A stretch of 64,000 nucleotides of DNA from Anolis sagrei (lineage: Eukaryota > Chordata > Lepidosauria > Squamata > Anolidae), in assembly GCF_037176765.1 (NCBI RefSeq), contig NC_090034.1, positions 94,476,500 through 94,540,499 of the forward strand, given 5' to 3'. The translations under genes were made by a program, and so were the position numbers. Within the stretch, counting starts at the first letter, position 1. Every line of letters begins with the position of its first letter. This document shows positions 10,901-21,131 of the stretch, piece by piece. The notes under the pieces were generated by a model. It saw only the letters and a program-made list of their open reading frames with translations. It searched no databases and was not told the DNA's origin.

Positions 10901-11887
10901 CAGGGCTAAGGATGCACATTAAGATACACCACCCAAATGTGAAGTTGGTCCTTCTTACTTAACTTGCAATACTGCTACAGAAATTAGTATGTATGCAATA
11001 CTTCCCAGATAATTTTCAGAGTTTTTTCAAAGTGCAATTTCTGTTACTTTTTGTTACTTTTCTTTATTTATTTCTTATATTTACTTTCTAAGTTTTTATA
11101 ATATTATTTTTATATATTAATAATTTATAATTTAATTTTATATATTATTTTTATTATTATTTATATTTATATAATTTTATTTATTATTATTATTATTATT
11201 ATTATGTATTTATATTTTATTTATTTAAAATTTATTATTATATTATTGTTTATTTCATTATATTATTAAATTGACTCAGTTTTGGCTACTTTATCTTATT
11301 ACTTTTTTATTTAATATCTTAATATCTTGTTCTATTTGATTATTTTATTTGATTTATTTTATGAAATGATTTTGTTTATAGAGCATTTAGCATTGCGCAA
11401 TCGCGTCCGCCATCTTAACGAATCGATTCGTTATAACCTTAACGAATCGACCCCCGCACCAATAACGAAGCTTCGGAAGTGATTTGCACATGCGCGGGGG
11501 GTCCGCCATCTTAACGAATCAATTCGTAAATATTTACGAAATTTCGTAAATGCCGAACTTTTTTAAGGGAAAATTTTGTAATTATTTTAAATATCCAAAC
11601 AAAAAAACACGCCAATTACAAATCGATTTTAGAAACAAATTTTTGCGTTGTTACCCAGGCCTAGTTAATATGTGTCAGATAGAGAGAGACATTCAATGAG
11701 ATAGCTGTTGTGGCTTTTTTTTCATTGTCTATATGAGCTCAAGTCCCTAGAAATTCCTTGTCTACTTTAGACATGTCTACCCATGTCTCTCTATGTGTGT
11801 GTTTGTGTGCAATTCCTCACCAGTAATGAGAAGTAGAGAGAAGAAGAAAAGTCCCAGGAGAGTCTCATTGTTGAAGGACATGTTCAT
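7856..11887 (-). CDS. Gene A: partial PLA2-inhibitor-gamma / Ly6-uPAR-like gene (exons 1-2 only)
   Basis: Two exons are visible on the minus strand: 11887-11821 and 7972-7856. Exon 1 encodes a hydrophobic signal peptide ending ...FSLLLIT and splices in phase 1. Exon 2 begins the first LU domain with SLKCEVCQGAGNNC and the cysteine spacing C-x2-C-x6-C-x6-C-x6-C, as in the N-terminal half domain of phospholipase A2 inhibitor gamma. It also ends in phase 1 and has the same 117-nt length as gene B exon 2. The rest of LU domain 1, all of domain 2 and the C-terminus were searched for below 7856 and not found; they may lie outside the window or be lost. A 3.47-kb hAT sits in intron 1. The gene is divergent from gene B. 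The product is expected to be secreted or cell-surface; ligand unknown. Confidence 0.65.
8419..8530 (+). promoter_or_regulatory. Putative internal promoter of the hAT element
   Basis: A GC-rich block unlike its surroundings holds a reverse CCAAT box (gattggcc at about 8430) and a TATA-like ctttaaaag about 20 nt further on, followed by GC-rich leader-like sequence. It lies upstream of and in the same orientation as the BED ORF. Promoter function is inferred from motif order only. Confidence 0.4.
8668..9715 (+). repeat. Tandem array, ~158-bp unit, about 6.5 copies
   Basis: The landmark 'ggttaattttcc' recurs at 8832, 8989, 9147, 9307, 9465 and 9622 (spacing 157-160 bp), after a divergent first copy near 8668. 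Each unit has an A/T-rich half and a 'ctgttggtgtgtgctctc...ctgtgtttggtccacatcag' half. Units are highly similar, so the array is young or homogenised. Confidence 0.95.
9736..10320 (+). repeat. Tandem array, 66-bp unit, nine copies plus partials
   Basis: The landmark 'gtagttccaaccagtg' occurs at 9744, 9810, 9878, 9944, 10010, 10072, 10138, 10204, 10270 and 10309, mostly exactly 66 bp apart. Each unit carries 'ctataatacagtgctcgctca'. Because 66 is a multiple of three and the unit lacks stops in several frames, long frames run through it on both strands. Confidence 0.95.
10327..10962 (+). CDS. BED zinc-finger protein of the hAT element (211 aa)
   Basis: From ATG at 10327 the frame encodes a basic N-terminus (MKRFLPDFSSRKG), a Ser/Thr-rich and strongly acidic middle (EEEGEEADVSEEWEEDK, about residues 80-100), and a C-terminal BED finger: WDHYDV, then CRHCG, then HL...RMHIKIHH, giving C-x2-C-x(n)-H-x5-H. 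BED fingers bind DNA and occur at the N-terminus of hAT transposases. Here the protein stops right after the finger and no catalytic domain follows, so it is either a truncated transposase, a separate first exon, or a DNA-binding regulator. The start at 10327 is preferred over upstream ATGs because they lie in the tandem array, whose open frame is a by-product of its 66-bp period. Confidence 0.6.
   Translation: MKRFLPDFSSRKGQVLSRIPKKGRGLKMNTLTRREHSSNEMVIETPTDASTSCEMAEPSSSSVRKTLRSDPDVLPSTSDTTCYEEEGEEADVSEEWEEDKMECASTTGISDQEDCMLMEGELQKQPTIILPSTNTDSPNTSMSTSEVPSRGRPRSLLWDHYDVHNERATLAVCRHCGVSVSRGKDMRHLATTGLRMHIKIHHPNVKLVLLT
11040..11380. repeat. A/T-only tract inside hAT element
   Basis: Extreme AT-richness with TTTATTATT-type triplets and few G or C, between the BED ORF stop and the right subterminal repeats. 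Confidence 0.8.
11821..11887 (-). CDS. Gene A exon 1 (signal peptide)
   Basis: Starts at ATG 11887 (MNMSFNNETLLG...) or at the in-frame second ATG 11881, whose context (A at -3) is slightly better. It encodes a leucine/phenylalanine-rich signal peptide and ends ATTACTG|GTGAGG in phase 1, compatible with the exon 2 acceptor at 7972. The frame upstream of the ATG is open by chance. Confidence 0.65.
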
Positions 11888-12312
11888 ATGAGGGCTACTA
11901 CAAAAGGTTGATCTTGGACGAAACAGGGATGTAATTCCAGAATGAAGTTTTCTGCAAACACATATGGAGCATAAGCAGGATTGAATAAAGTACACTCCTT
12001 GCTTTAATAAATGACTAATATCTAGGATGCATTTCAGAGATGGCCCGAGTGTCCACACCATCTTAAGTGGAGAAACAAGAGCTACCCTGACGTATACTTT
12101 CTATAAGGGGGCAGAATGTCGACCCATGAAATTTTCCTTCAGTCTCCAAATCTTTAACATTGCAGAAAGAGAGGCATAGAAAAGAATTCATTCTTAGAAC
12201 ATCGTGTTGTGCTATAGGACTGAGAGAGAACACTACTCTAGAAATTTCTAAGTCCTCCAACAGAACTCTGTGGTTGATTTCTTGCAGAATCTGACCTTAA
12301 CATCACACAGGA

Positions 12313-12476
12313 AGCCCTAGGTTGAATCTATACTACCATATAATCCAGTTTCTGAATCCAGATTATCTGCTTTGAATGAGATTATATTGGGTCTACACTG
12401 CCATATAATTCAGTCCAAAGCAGATAATTTGGATTCAGAAACTGGATTATATGATAGTATAGATGGGGCTCAAGAA
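12313..12476. mobile_element. Palindromic MITE ('ctgccatataatccag' family)
   Basis: Fold-back element: 'ctatactaccatataatccagtttctgaatcc' pairs with 'ggattcagaaactggattatatgatagtatag' at the other end. Relatives occur at 12635-12725, 17425-17503, 27697-27852 and 48346-48476. Confidence 0.75.
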
Positions 12477-12634
12477 ATTCTAGAAAGTTATCTCAGATAA
12501 AAAAATTAGTGAATTTTATATTCATGAGTTTTCCATTTTTGTGAGGATCCTGTGCCCTTGATTCCTGTAAATGTGGAAGTTCTGCTGTATTTACTATGTT
12601 CATAGCCTTTGGTCACTTTGTTTGCCCATTTACT

Positions 12635-12725
12635 AAACTATGACTGGATCTACGGTACCATAAAATACAGTTTCAAAATGCAGATTAACTGCATTGAACT
12701 GGATTATATGTAGGTGTAAATTCAG
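12635..12725. mobile_element. MITE fragment, same family
   Basis: Diverged copy recognisable from 'tacggtaccataaaatacag' and 'gaactggattatatg'. Confidence 0.5.
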
Positions 12726-12771
12726 CCTATGTTTCCAGGGGGTTATGGAAAGAGTGAACTGAAAAATCTAT

Positions 12772-13240
12772 TGTCAAAGGCTTTCATGGCCGGAATCACT
12801 GGGTTGTTGTAGGTTTTTCAGGCTGTATGGCCATGTTATAGAAGCATTCCCTCCAGACGTTCTCTCAATTCTCTCCTGTTATAAACTCTAAAATTATAAC
12901 AGTAAATAAAGAACAAACTCCAGAGAAGAAACAATCAAGAACAGCTAATCATCTCTCAACAAAGGATTCCCCCAGGCAGGAACAAGCCACACCTAAAAAT
13001 GGTCAGGCCATCAAATGCTAAACAAGGTGGCCAATTGAAACATTCACAACTATCTCCAACAGACAAGTTTTTTCTCATACCATGGACTTTCCAGATATAT
13101 AAACCCAATTTTCCTAGTTTCCAACAGACTTCACAACCTCTGAGGATGCCTGCCATAGATGCGGGTGAAACATCAGGAGAGGATGCTTCTAGAACATGGC
13201 CATACAGCCCGAAAAACCTACAACAACCCAGATCTGAAAA
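12772..13240. mobile_element. Penelope-like element remnant (pLTR and 3' part)
   Basis: Bounded by inverted copies of one terminal repeat ('ctttcatggccggaatcactgggttgttgtagg' left, 'gaacatggccatacagcccgaaaaacctacaacaaccca' right). Between them is the 3' region seen again at 32400-32715 ('ataacagtaaataaagaac', 'gatatataaac', 'gaggatgcctgccatagatg'). The coding part is missing. Confidence 0.65.
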
Positions 13241-14080
13241 ATCTCAATTTCTGTAGAACAATTTCCTTTTTGATTAACACCCTTTCTTTGTTTCACCGTG
13301 CCACACTTTTTAAGTAGTTTAGTAAGACCAGACTTTAGGCTGCTAAAGTAGTTATTCTGGACTGCTTTAATGATCATGTATTAACAAATCTCTACACTAC
13401 TTGGACTTCTTCCTGAACTTCTCTGCAAACATTTCAAATCTGTTATGTAAACAGAGCAAGACAACAAAATGAATTCATGTAAGCATCATTTATTGCATTG
13501 GTCTGACAATACAAAATTAAAAAGTTTCAACAAAGAAATATGAACATAACATGGATGCAGGGGATATTGGGTTCATTAAATACCTGATCTTTTAAACTGG
13601 AGATGTCACAGACTGAATTTGGGGTTAATGTCTTGCATGCAAAAATGTGGAAATTTCCAGTTCCATGTCACAGATAATTTTTTGCACCATACTTTCCTCA
13701 ACAGTTGTCTTCTTGGAATTAGACTTTTAGGAAGCAGCCAACTCTAAAAAGCTGCATGATTATATGTTGTGATGATGGTCCATCAGTGAAATGGCAAATT
13801 CTAGAATAAGGCCATCAGTGCTTCTGTCATAATAGATTATGCAAATTCCAGGATGTGAGACACTCTGACTCTCAGCATCTGTCGCAGGCCAGCATGTCAA
13901 GATTATTCCATAGGAGCAAGGACATCGAGGAACTCCTAGATATGGGACGTGGATAATAACTAGGATCTAGTCACACTGTTGTGGTTAACTAAGATCACAG
14001 TTAAAGTGGGTCCATGCCTGGTGAGCTGTATGTTAAAAACCAGCTAGACCGGGAAAGAGAAACCAACTAACTAATATTTT

Positions 14081-14829
14081 ATTTATTATTTATTTATTTA
14101 GAGCTTTTATAACCTGGTCTTCTCGACCTCCGAAGAGGGACACAGACCGGCTAACAGCAGAAAATTCAACACAAATATAGTAAACATAATAGCATCATAA
14201 TACATTAATACAAAATACATTAAAATACAGATCATACAATATCATACAATTACAAAAGCCAGGTCATCAGAATAAAATCACAAATTCATCACTATCTGCC
14301 AGTGTGGTCAGCTGTTATTGACTCGATCATCATTCTGCAAATTCTATATTCCAAAGCCAGGTTTTTACCAGCTTTCTGAAAGTCAGGAGGGAAGAGGAAG
14401 ATCTAATCTCCAACGGGAGAGAGTTCCAGAGCCAAGGGGCCACCACCGAGAAGGCCCTGTCCCTCGTCCCCACCAGACGCAATTGTGAGGGTGGTGGGAC
14501 CGAGAGCAGGGCCCCTCCAGAAGATCTTAACAACCTTGATGGTTCATAGGGGAGAATCCATTCTGACAGGTAAACTGGCCCGGAGTCGTTTAGGGATTTA
14601 TAGGTCAACACCAGCACTTTGAATTGTGCTCGGAAGCTAATTGGCAGCCAGTGGAGCTGATGCAGCAGAGGAGTAGTATGCTCCCTGTACCCTGCTCCTG
14701 TTAGTAATCTGGCTGCCACTTGTTGTACTAGTTGAAGCTTCCGGGCAGTCTTCAGAGGCAACCCCACTTAGATAGCGTTGCAGTAGTCTATTCGGGATGT
14801 AACCAGAGCGTGGACCACAGCGTCAAAAG
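14081..14829 (-). mobile_element. L2 LINE, 3' part of ORF2
   Basis: The minus-strand frame at 14767-14330 encodes MGLPLKTARKLQLVQ, RLLTGA, HQLHWLP and SLPLEIR, the signature C-terminal region of L2-clade ORF2. The 3' tail and (tta)n run end near 14081. The frame is open across 145 codons, so this copy is fairly well preserved; it is 5' truncated. Confidence 0.75.
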
Positions 14830-14950
14830 CATTGCACAAAAATCAATGCTTTGGGGTTAGAAAGATTAGCCGTTTACAAGAAATGTTTCCCAGGGGATGC
14901 CTGATTGTATTTACTCAATCTTTGAAAAGGCTCTTTCTATGCCCCAAATT

Positions 14951-15520
14951 ACTGCAGATGCAGACTGTGGCCAGGAAATCAGAAGACGCTTACTTCTTGG
15001 GAGGAGAGCAATGTCCAATCTTGATAAAATAGTAAAGAGTAGAGACATCAGACTGGCAACAAAGATCCGCCTAGTCAAAGCCATGGTATTCCCTGTAGTC
15101 ACCTACGGATGTGAGAGCTGGACCTTAAGGAAGGCTGAGCGAAGGAAGATCGATGCTTTTGAGCTGTGGTGCTGGAGGAAAGTTCTGAGAGTGCCTTGGA
15201 CTGCGAGAAGATCCAACCAGTCCATCCTCCAGGAAATAAAGCCCGACTACTCACTGGAGGGAAAGATACTAGAGACAAAGTTGAAGTACTTTGGCCACAT
15301 CATGAGGAGACAGGAAAGCCTAGAGAAGACAATTATGCTGGGGAAAGTGGAAGGCAAAAGGAAGAGGGGCCGACCAAGGGCAAGATGGATGGATGGCATC
15401 CTTGAAGTGACTGGACTGACCTTGAGGGAGCTGGGGGTGGTAACAGCCGACAGGGAGCTCTGGCGTGGGCTGGTCCATGAGGTCACGAAGAGTCGGAGAC
15501 GACTGAACGAATGAACAACA
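14951..15520 (+). mobile_element. BovB (RTE) LINE, 5'-truncated, with 12-bp target duplication
   Basis: ORF2 C-terminus: YGCESWTLRKAERRKIDAFE, then WTARRSNQSIL, YFGHIMRRQESLEKT and KRKRGRPRARWMDGI, the diagnostic end of BovB polymerase, stopping at 15514, followed by a short AAC-rich 3' end. The duplication ATGCCCCAAATT flanks it at 14939-14950 and 15521-15532, so the insertion ends are exact. The frame is open over the whole fragment, which suggests a young copy. BovB is known for horizontal transfer between squamates and other animals. Confidence 0.9.
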
Positions 15521-15793
15521 ATGCCCCAAATTGAAGACAAGCCATACAGGCTTATTTCAATTGTTCGTGTGTACGCAGAGTACACGAAAAGGGATGCAAG
15601 TACAGCAATTTTGCTTCAAAATGTACAAGCATAAACATACAAAGAAATACAAAATAGCTTATACAGTTCTGATAACTATTCACCTATTCAAACTTGCCGC
15701 CCGCTCACATGATTGGCCAAAAAAGATGCTGGCTAGGATCCATGCCAGGATTGGCTGGCACGGAAAAATGGCAGCCAAGGATGGTTAGAGTGA

Positions 15794-16157
15794 ATCATAG
15801 AATCATAGAATCAAAGAGTTGGAAGATACCTCATGGGCCATCCAGTCCAACACCCTGCCAAGAAGCAGGAATATTGCATTCAAATCACCCCTGACAGATG
15901 GCCATCCAGCCTCTGTTTAAAAGCTTCCAAAGAAGGAACCTCCACCACACTCCGGGGCAGAGAGTTCCACTGCTGAACGGCTCTCACAGTCAGGAAGTTC
16001 TTCCTCATGTTCAGATGGAATCTCCTCTCTTGTAGTTTGAAGCCATTGTTCCGCGTCCTAGTCTCCAGGGAAGCAGAAAACAAGATTGCTCCCTCCTCTC
16101 TGTGGCTTCCTCTCACATATTTATACATGGCTATCATATCCCCTCTCAACTGCAAGG
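15794..16157 (-). mobile_element. CR1 LINE 3' end
   Basis: Minus strand: 'caggaagttcttcctcatgttcagatgg' region encoding ERRFHLN and VRAVQQWNSLPRSVV, then the CR1 3' tail with (catagaat)n at about 15796-15812. It is very similar to the long copy at 21616-23540. Confidence 0.85.
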
Positions 16158-16159
16158 AC

Positions 16160-16845
16160 ACCTCCTCTGGGAGGGCACAGTCTGGGAAAACAAAGGGTGA
16201 AGATATGAAGATGGGCCTCTGATGAGCTCAAATGTCAAATCCTGTGTCAAACAAAGATAGGAGCTTTGAAAACAAAGGTGCAAGACTCAAGGGAGAATGA
16301 GTAGTCAATGTGAATCTAAAATAAAGGAGGTCTATGAATGTATACACTCTGAGCTTTTGTTTTTGCAAGCAACAATTTCTCAGTTTCAAGTGGACCACAT
16401 AGCTAGGTAAACAGGTTTGGGTTTATCTGGTCTGGCAGGAAACCACCTAACTCTGCGTACACACGAACAATTAGTTTGGCAATTGTTTTTAGCTTGGGAA
16501 CAGGCACAAGGGATTTGCCCACCCTTCCCATCCAGGAAATCTCTCAGCTGGAAGGTGAACATCTCTGGACTTATCTGGTTACATTTTGATAAAGAAGTTT
16601 ATATATATGTAATAGATATGGTATATCAAAAAATAAAAGTTATATAGAAAGTAATGAAGAATAGATACAATTTATTAAAGGGTTAGATATGAACATTGTT
16701 ACTGGTTTGGTCTTGATTGTCTGATGCTTTAAGCTGCACAAGTCAGGAAAGGGCAGCTAAAGCAAGAATTTGCAATTGGATGCCCCCCCACCCCCCACCC
16801 AAGGGTCTGCAAACCAAAAATAGGCAACTTGGAAGTCCCTGAACT
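16160..16845. other. Spacer, no gene recognised
   Basis: No domain, LU exon or clear repeat boundary seen; the short frames here are uninformative. Confidence 0.35.
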
Positions 16846-16849
16846 GACA

Positions 16850-17058
16850 CAGAAGTAGAGTGGGCAGATCAAAAGACAACCTGGCAAAATGGCAGTACCG
16901 AAAAGAGTCCTCCACCTTGTGCAACTGTGGAGCAGAACAGACAACTCCACATCTGTATGCTTGTCCGCAATGTCCTGCCTCATATATAGAGGAAGAGTTG
17001 TTGGAGGCTACAGACAATGTGGCTGCTGTTGCCCATTTTTGGTCAAAAGATATTTAGC
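16850..17058 (+). mobile_element. LINE ORF2 C-terminal fragment (Cys/His tail type)
   Basis: Encodes GRSKDNLAKW and CNCGAEQTTPHLYACPQCPA ending in FWSKDI and a stop. It is closely similar to the minus-strand copy at 52946-53790. Confidence 0.65.
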
Positions 17059-17424
17059 CACTTGTGCTCCTTCTATTTTTGTCAGTTTTATCCAAATTTA
17101 TGCAATGCCTTTGATACAAAAAAACCCTATAAATATTTGAGGGGGGGGGGGTGTGGCTCGAAAACAACATGGCTTCACCATTATGTGGTTTGTGACAGTC
17201 AAAGATGTTAGCTGCCATCCTGCATTGAGAGACAGGCTATAAAATTCCACTATGGCAGAATGTCAATATTTCTTCTCTCTTTCATCCTTCAGGACTCAAG
17301 TAGGAGACCATGTGTATATCAATTATATTGTTTCTTTCAGAATCTCTAAGAAAGTCCCAGTGGATGCCTTCATCATTGTACATCTGGTTACAGCAATATA
17401 GCACACAGCCTCGTAGGACCCGTC

Positions 17425-17503
17425 CAGGCACCTTCTACACTGCCATATAAAATCCAGATTATCTTTTTTGAACTGGATTATATGTCAGTGTATAAGGGGC
17501 CTC
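17425..17503. mobile_element. MITE ('ctgccatataa' family), short copy
   Basis: Has 'ttctacactgccatataaaatccagattatct' and the complementary 'ctggattatatgtcagtgta', with the centre lost. Confidence 0.65.
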
Positions 17504-17509
17504 AATTTT

Positions 17510-18725
17510 CCTTTGCTCTCTGCCAACCATGAATTGACTATGTCAGAGAAAGCAGCTTGAAAAAAATAAGGATGGGGGTGGGAATTTTGATTCCTGCATG
17601 TGGAAGGTAAATATTTCTGGTTTCCTCAATGTCAAACAAAAATAAAGGGTTATACCTGAGGGTATTTGGTCCTCTCTAATCTAGGAAGATAAGCAGAGTC
17701 CATCTTGCTTTGTACTTGGATAGATCACTAGTGAATACCAGTGCTGTCAAATATATTTCAAGTGAAAGTACTGGCAAAACCATAATTTAGGATTCCTTGT
17801 CTAAGAAATTCCTATGAAATTCATGAGTTTACCATAGGCCAACAGATTATACGAAGGTACATAGCACATATGCATGGACACATGCTACCAACAGGATGCT
17901 CATTTTGATTGGATATTATCTGGTAACAAGGGATGATAGAACCATTAACCGAATACACAGGAGAAACTACAGGTGCCTTTCATCTCACTTTGGCTGAAAA
18001 TGTAAGCTATAACATCTAGTAGAATAAAAGCTTGTAATTTAACCACTTCTTTGGTACCTGAAGAAAAACATTCTTCCTCAAATTCCATATATAAAAACTA
18101 ACTGGAGAAGCAGTTGGATATTTCTTCAACATTGATGGTGAGAAGCATGCATACCTGAAAGCAGTCTAATTTAGTACCTATTGAGAAACCAGTTTTGTCT
18201 TGCATTTGCTAAGATCAAAATCTGAGAATATGTCATTAACTTTTTAAAATACTAATTTATTAAATTTTCCCCTAAGATAACTGGATTCTGTAGACTTCTT
18301 AATTAAGGCTGAAATAAAATCTGTACTTAATGGGGTTTTTTAAAAAATTGTTAAAAAATCATTAGGAACTTAAAGATCTCCCTAGCACCACCATATTTAT
18401 TCAATGGACAATATTGAGATTAGAAAGTTGGATGGCCGAAAATGAAAATATTTCTTCCTCACATGAGGGATTACTCATGGAAAGTAGAAGGAAAATTGGA
18501 TATTTATAGTTTTCCAAAAACTGTACCTTTTTCTTCCCAGAATAACTCCTTGAACACTTGGAAACATTTGAATACAGGTGGAATATGGTGGAGGAATACC
18601 CGCTTTCTCTACAAGATGGAGACTTTGGTTATTCATCCTCACATGTAAATGTAGCATACATCATTGTCCCAAGCCTGCTCCATTGAGATTTTGGATCAAG
18701 ACAACTTGTAGTACCCAGTGATCTG
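17510..18725. other. Spacer without recognised features
   Basis: About 1.2 kb of moderately AT-rich sequence with no coding domain, LU exon or repeat family that I can support. Confidence 0.4.
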
Positions 18726-18732
18726 CATTAAG

Positions 18733-19390
18733 AGTAGTGATGTTTGTAAAAAAAGACATGGAGATGTTTGGATTTTAAAAGGCCACCACTTTAAGGTGAT
18801 TGTTTATAAAGCTATTGTCCTCCCAACCCTTTTAAAATGCCTGGGAAACGTGAACTGTCTACAGACATCACACTCAGCTCCTTGAGCAATTCTATCAGCA
18901 TTGCCTCAAAAAAAAATCCTGCAAATCCCTTAGTAAGACAGGAGGACAAATGTCAGTGTGCTGGAAGAAGCAAAGACCACCACCATTGAAGCGATGCTCC
19001 TACTCCATCAATTCCGCTGAATTGGCCATGTTGTCCAAATGCTCAATCACCATTTCCCAAAGCAGTTACTATACTCCTCAGAAATAGAAAATGGAATGCT
19101 GGTGGACAGGAAAGGAGATGTAAAGATGGGCTTAAAGCCAACTTTAAAAACTGTGGCATGGACACTGAGAACTGGGAAGCCCTGGCCCTTGAGCGCTCTA
19201 ACTGGAGGTCAGCTGTGACCAGCAATGTAGCAGAATTCAAAGAGGCACAAATAGAGAGCGAAAGAGAGAAATGTGCCAACTTTGACCGGGATCACCATGC
19301 ACCTGGAAACAAATGTCCTCACTGAGGGAGAACATGCAGATCAGGAATAGGGCTCCACAGCCAAGACGCTACACTTGGAGGACCATCATC
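18733..19390 (+). mobile_element. Decayed LINE ORF2 C-terminal fragment
   Basis: The frames read LPTLLKCLG, then DRRTNVSVLEEAKTTTIEAM, HQFR..GHVVQM, and NWEALALERSNWRSAV. This order (polymerase C-terminal region with an EEAKTTSIEAM-like motif) belongs to a dispersed non-LTR element. Several stops interrupt it, so it is old. Confidence 0.5.
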
Positions 19391-19394
19391 CTTG

Positions 19395-20330
19395 GACTAT
19401 GAGGGATCACCTAAGTAAGTAAAACTGTTGAAGTCTTGACTTCCATGGAAACCGATTAAAACATTACATGATCTGCTTATTAGTTGATGATTCCCAGAAA
19501 CCCAGTCTTCAAAGTCAGAAAAAGACCTGATATGACCAAAGGATGTCAAATGGGAGAAAACTACTCCCGTTATATGTATGAATGTGTTATCCAATCATAG
19601 GGTAGCCCTGGTGATGTCCTCCAGACAGGGTGTCACAATCGCAATGATTACACAGGGGTTACATCAGAATAGGAGTCCACAATGAGTGACTGGCAGCTTT
19701 TTCAGCCTAGGCTTATGTGACAACCATTACTAGCATTTTGAGGCATACTTTGCTGAGAGTTGACAGCATCTCCACCACATTTGCTCTCTGACCTAGCTCA
19801 GTCAGGTTTGCATCTGCAATGTCTCAAAGTTGGGAGAGATTATTTTGTAGCCATTTTCAGGAGGCTCCTTAACATTCACCTAAATGCTGCTCAGTGCTCA
19901 CATACTTGGTGCTGGAGTCTGGATCTCCCCACACCTAGCCATGGAGAAAGGTGAAGTGACAACTTCAGACAACTTGGACATGGTAAAAACTAACTCCTGG
20001 CTGAAATTACACTCTCCTGAAAGTAAGGCCATGCCACTACAATGGTGCGAGAGTTCTGCTCAGACTACCACGAATCCTATATGGTGAACCAAGGCCAATC
20101 AAAATCTTTTAGAGATTGGAGAAATAATTTAGGTTGTGTAAGGGAGTCACATACACTGCTCTAAGATCCTTGGAGAAAAAGCAAGATACAGATGTGGTAG
20201 AACTAGAGGCTGAATCTAGCATTTTTAGTGAAAGCAAAGAGGAAACCAGAAGGGCCAGGCCTGATGAATTCTGCATGCTAGAAGTAGCTTCATGTGTTTA
20301 GGTCTCTTCCATACCATCCTACTAAAGCAG
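19395..20330. other. Spacer without recognised features
   Basis: No gene or classified repeat seen. The end near 20330-20395 ('ggcccgagggccagatgtggccccc') looks like a short fragment of a hAT-type repeat also present at 40640-40760. Confidence 0.35.
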
Positions 20331-20410
20331 GTATAGGAAAACCCAGGCCCGAGGGCCAGATGTGGCCCCCTTGGGCAATTTTCACAGGCCCTCCTCTCTC
20401 TCACCATCCT

Positions 20411-20760
20411 ATCCTTCCTTCCTTCTCTCTTGTCTTTCTCCTTTCCTCCCTCCCTCTTCCTTCCCTTCCACACTTTTGTCCTTCCTTCCTTCCTTCCTTC
20501 CTTCCTTCCTTCCTTCCTTCCTTCCTTCACTCTCTTTTGTCTTTCCTTCTATCTTTCCTCCCTTCCTTCCTCCATTCCCTTCCTTCCTTCCTTCCTTCCT
20601 TCCTTCCTTCCTTCCTTCCTTCCTTCCTTCCTTCCTTCCTTCCTTCTCTTTAGTCTTTCCTTCTATCTTTCCTCCCTTCCTTCCTCCATTCCCTTCCTTC
20701 CTTCCTTCCTTCCTTCCTTCCTTCCTTCCTTCCTTTTTTCCTCCTTTCCTCCTTTCCTCC
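20411..20760. repeat. (CCTT)n pyrimidine microsatellite with higher-order duplication
   Basis: Nearly pure C/T on the plus strand. Long TTCC runs alternate with a complex spacer 'tctttccttctatctttcctccc' that occurs at about 20540 and 20656, so a unit of about 118 bp is itself duplicated. All open frames here are translations of the simple repeat. Confidence 0.9.
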
Positions 20761-20904
20761 TGGGCAATGTTTAGCTGGGAGAAGGGAATGTAGAGAGGGA
20801 ACATAAGACCCATGTTTCAAGATTTCAAATGGTGTCCCATTGAGGGGAGGTGTGACTTCCTGCTGCTCTAGAGACGAAAGCACAAGGGAGCAGTGGTGTC
20901 AAAT

Positions 20905-21131
20905 GGCAGCAAAAGAGATTTGACTTAAAAGATTAGGAAGAACTTCCTGAAAGTAAGAGCTGTTGGAGAAGGGGCATAGTCTGTCTCGGAGTGTGATAGA
21001 GTCCCCTTCTCTGGAGGCTTTTCCGCAGAGGCTGTCTATTGGGAGTGCTTTGATGTGCTTTCTTGCATGGCAGGAGGTTGTACTGGATTGCCCTTGGGGG
21101 TCTCTTCCAGCTCTAGGATTCTAGGATTATA
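20905..21131 (+). mobile_element. Old CR1 3'-end fragment
   Basis: Contains 'aggaagaacttcctgaaagtaagagctgtt', 'ggaggcttttccgcagaggctg' and the terminal 'ctctaggattctaggatt', a diverged version of the CR1 3' end. Confidence 0.65.

Larger units (their letters stand above)
8192..11663 (+). mobile_element. hAT element, 3.47 kb, with BED-finger ORF and tandem arrays
   Basis: The ends TAGGCCTGGG and CCCAGGCCTA are exact 10-bp terminal inverted repeats, flanked by the octamer GTTAATAT at 8184-8191 and 11664-11671. Subterminal regions hold repeated 'aacgaatcgattcgtt'-like motifs on both sides, as expected for hAT transposase binding sites. Inside, left to right, are a CCAAT/TATA-like GC-rich segment, a roughly 158-bp tandem array, a 66-bp tandem array, a BED zinc-finger ORF and a 400-bp AT-rich block. 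No RNase-H-like catalytic domain or hAT dimerisation domain is seen, so this copy is not autonomous as read. It occupies gene A intron 1 and ends 219 bp upstream of exon 2. Confidence 0.85.

Noticed and set aside
9823-10962. Single 379-aa protein including the 66-bp array
   Set aside because: The N-terminal part is array translation, open only because of the period; the BED protein is better started at 10327.
14897-15514. 205-aa frame as a host gene
   Set aside because: It is the C-terminus of BovB ORF2, with a 12-bp target duplication around it.
20225-20883. Pro/Ser/Leu-rich and Lys/Glu/Gly-rich open frames
   Set aside because: They are translations of the (CCTT)n microsatellite on either strand.
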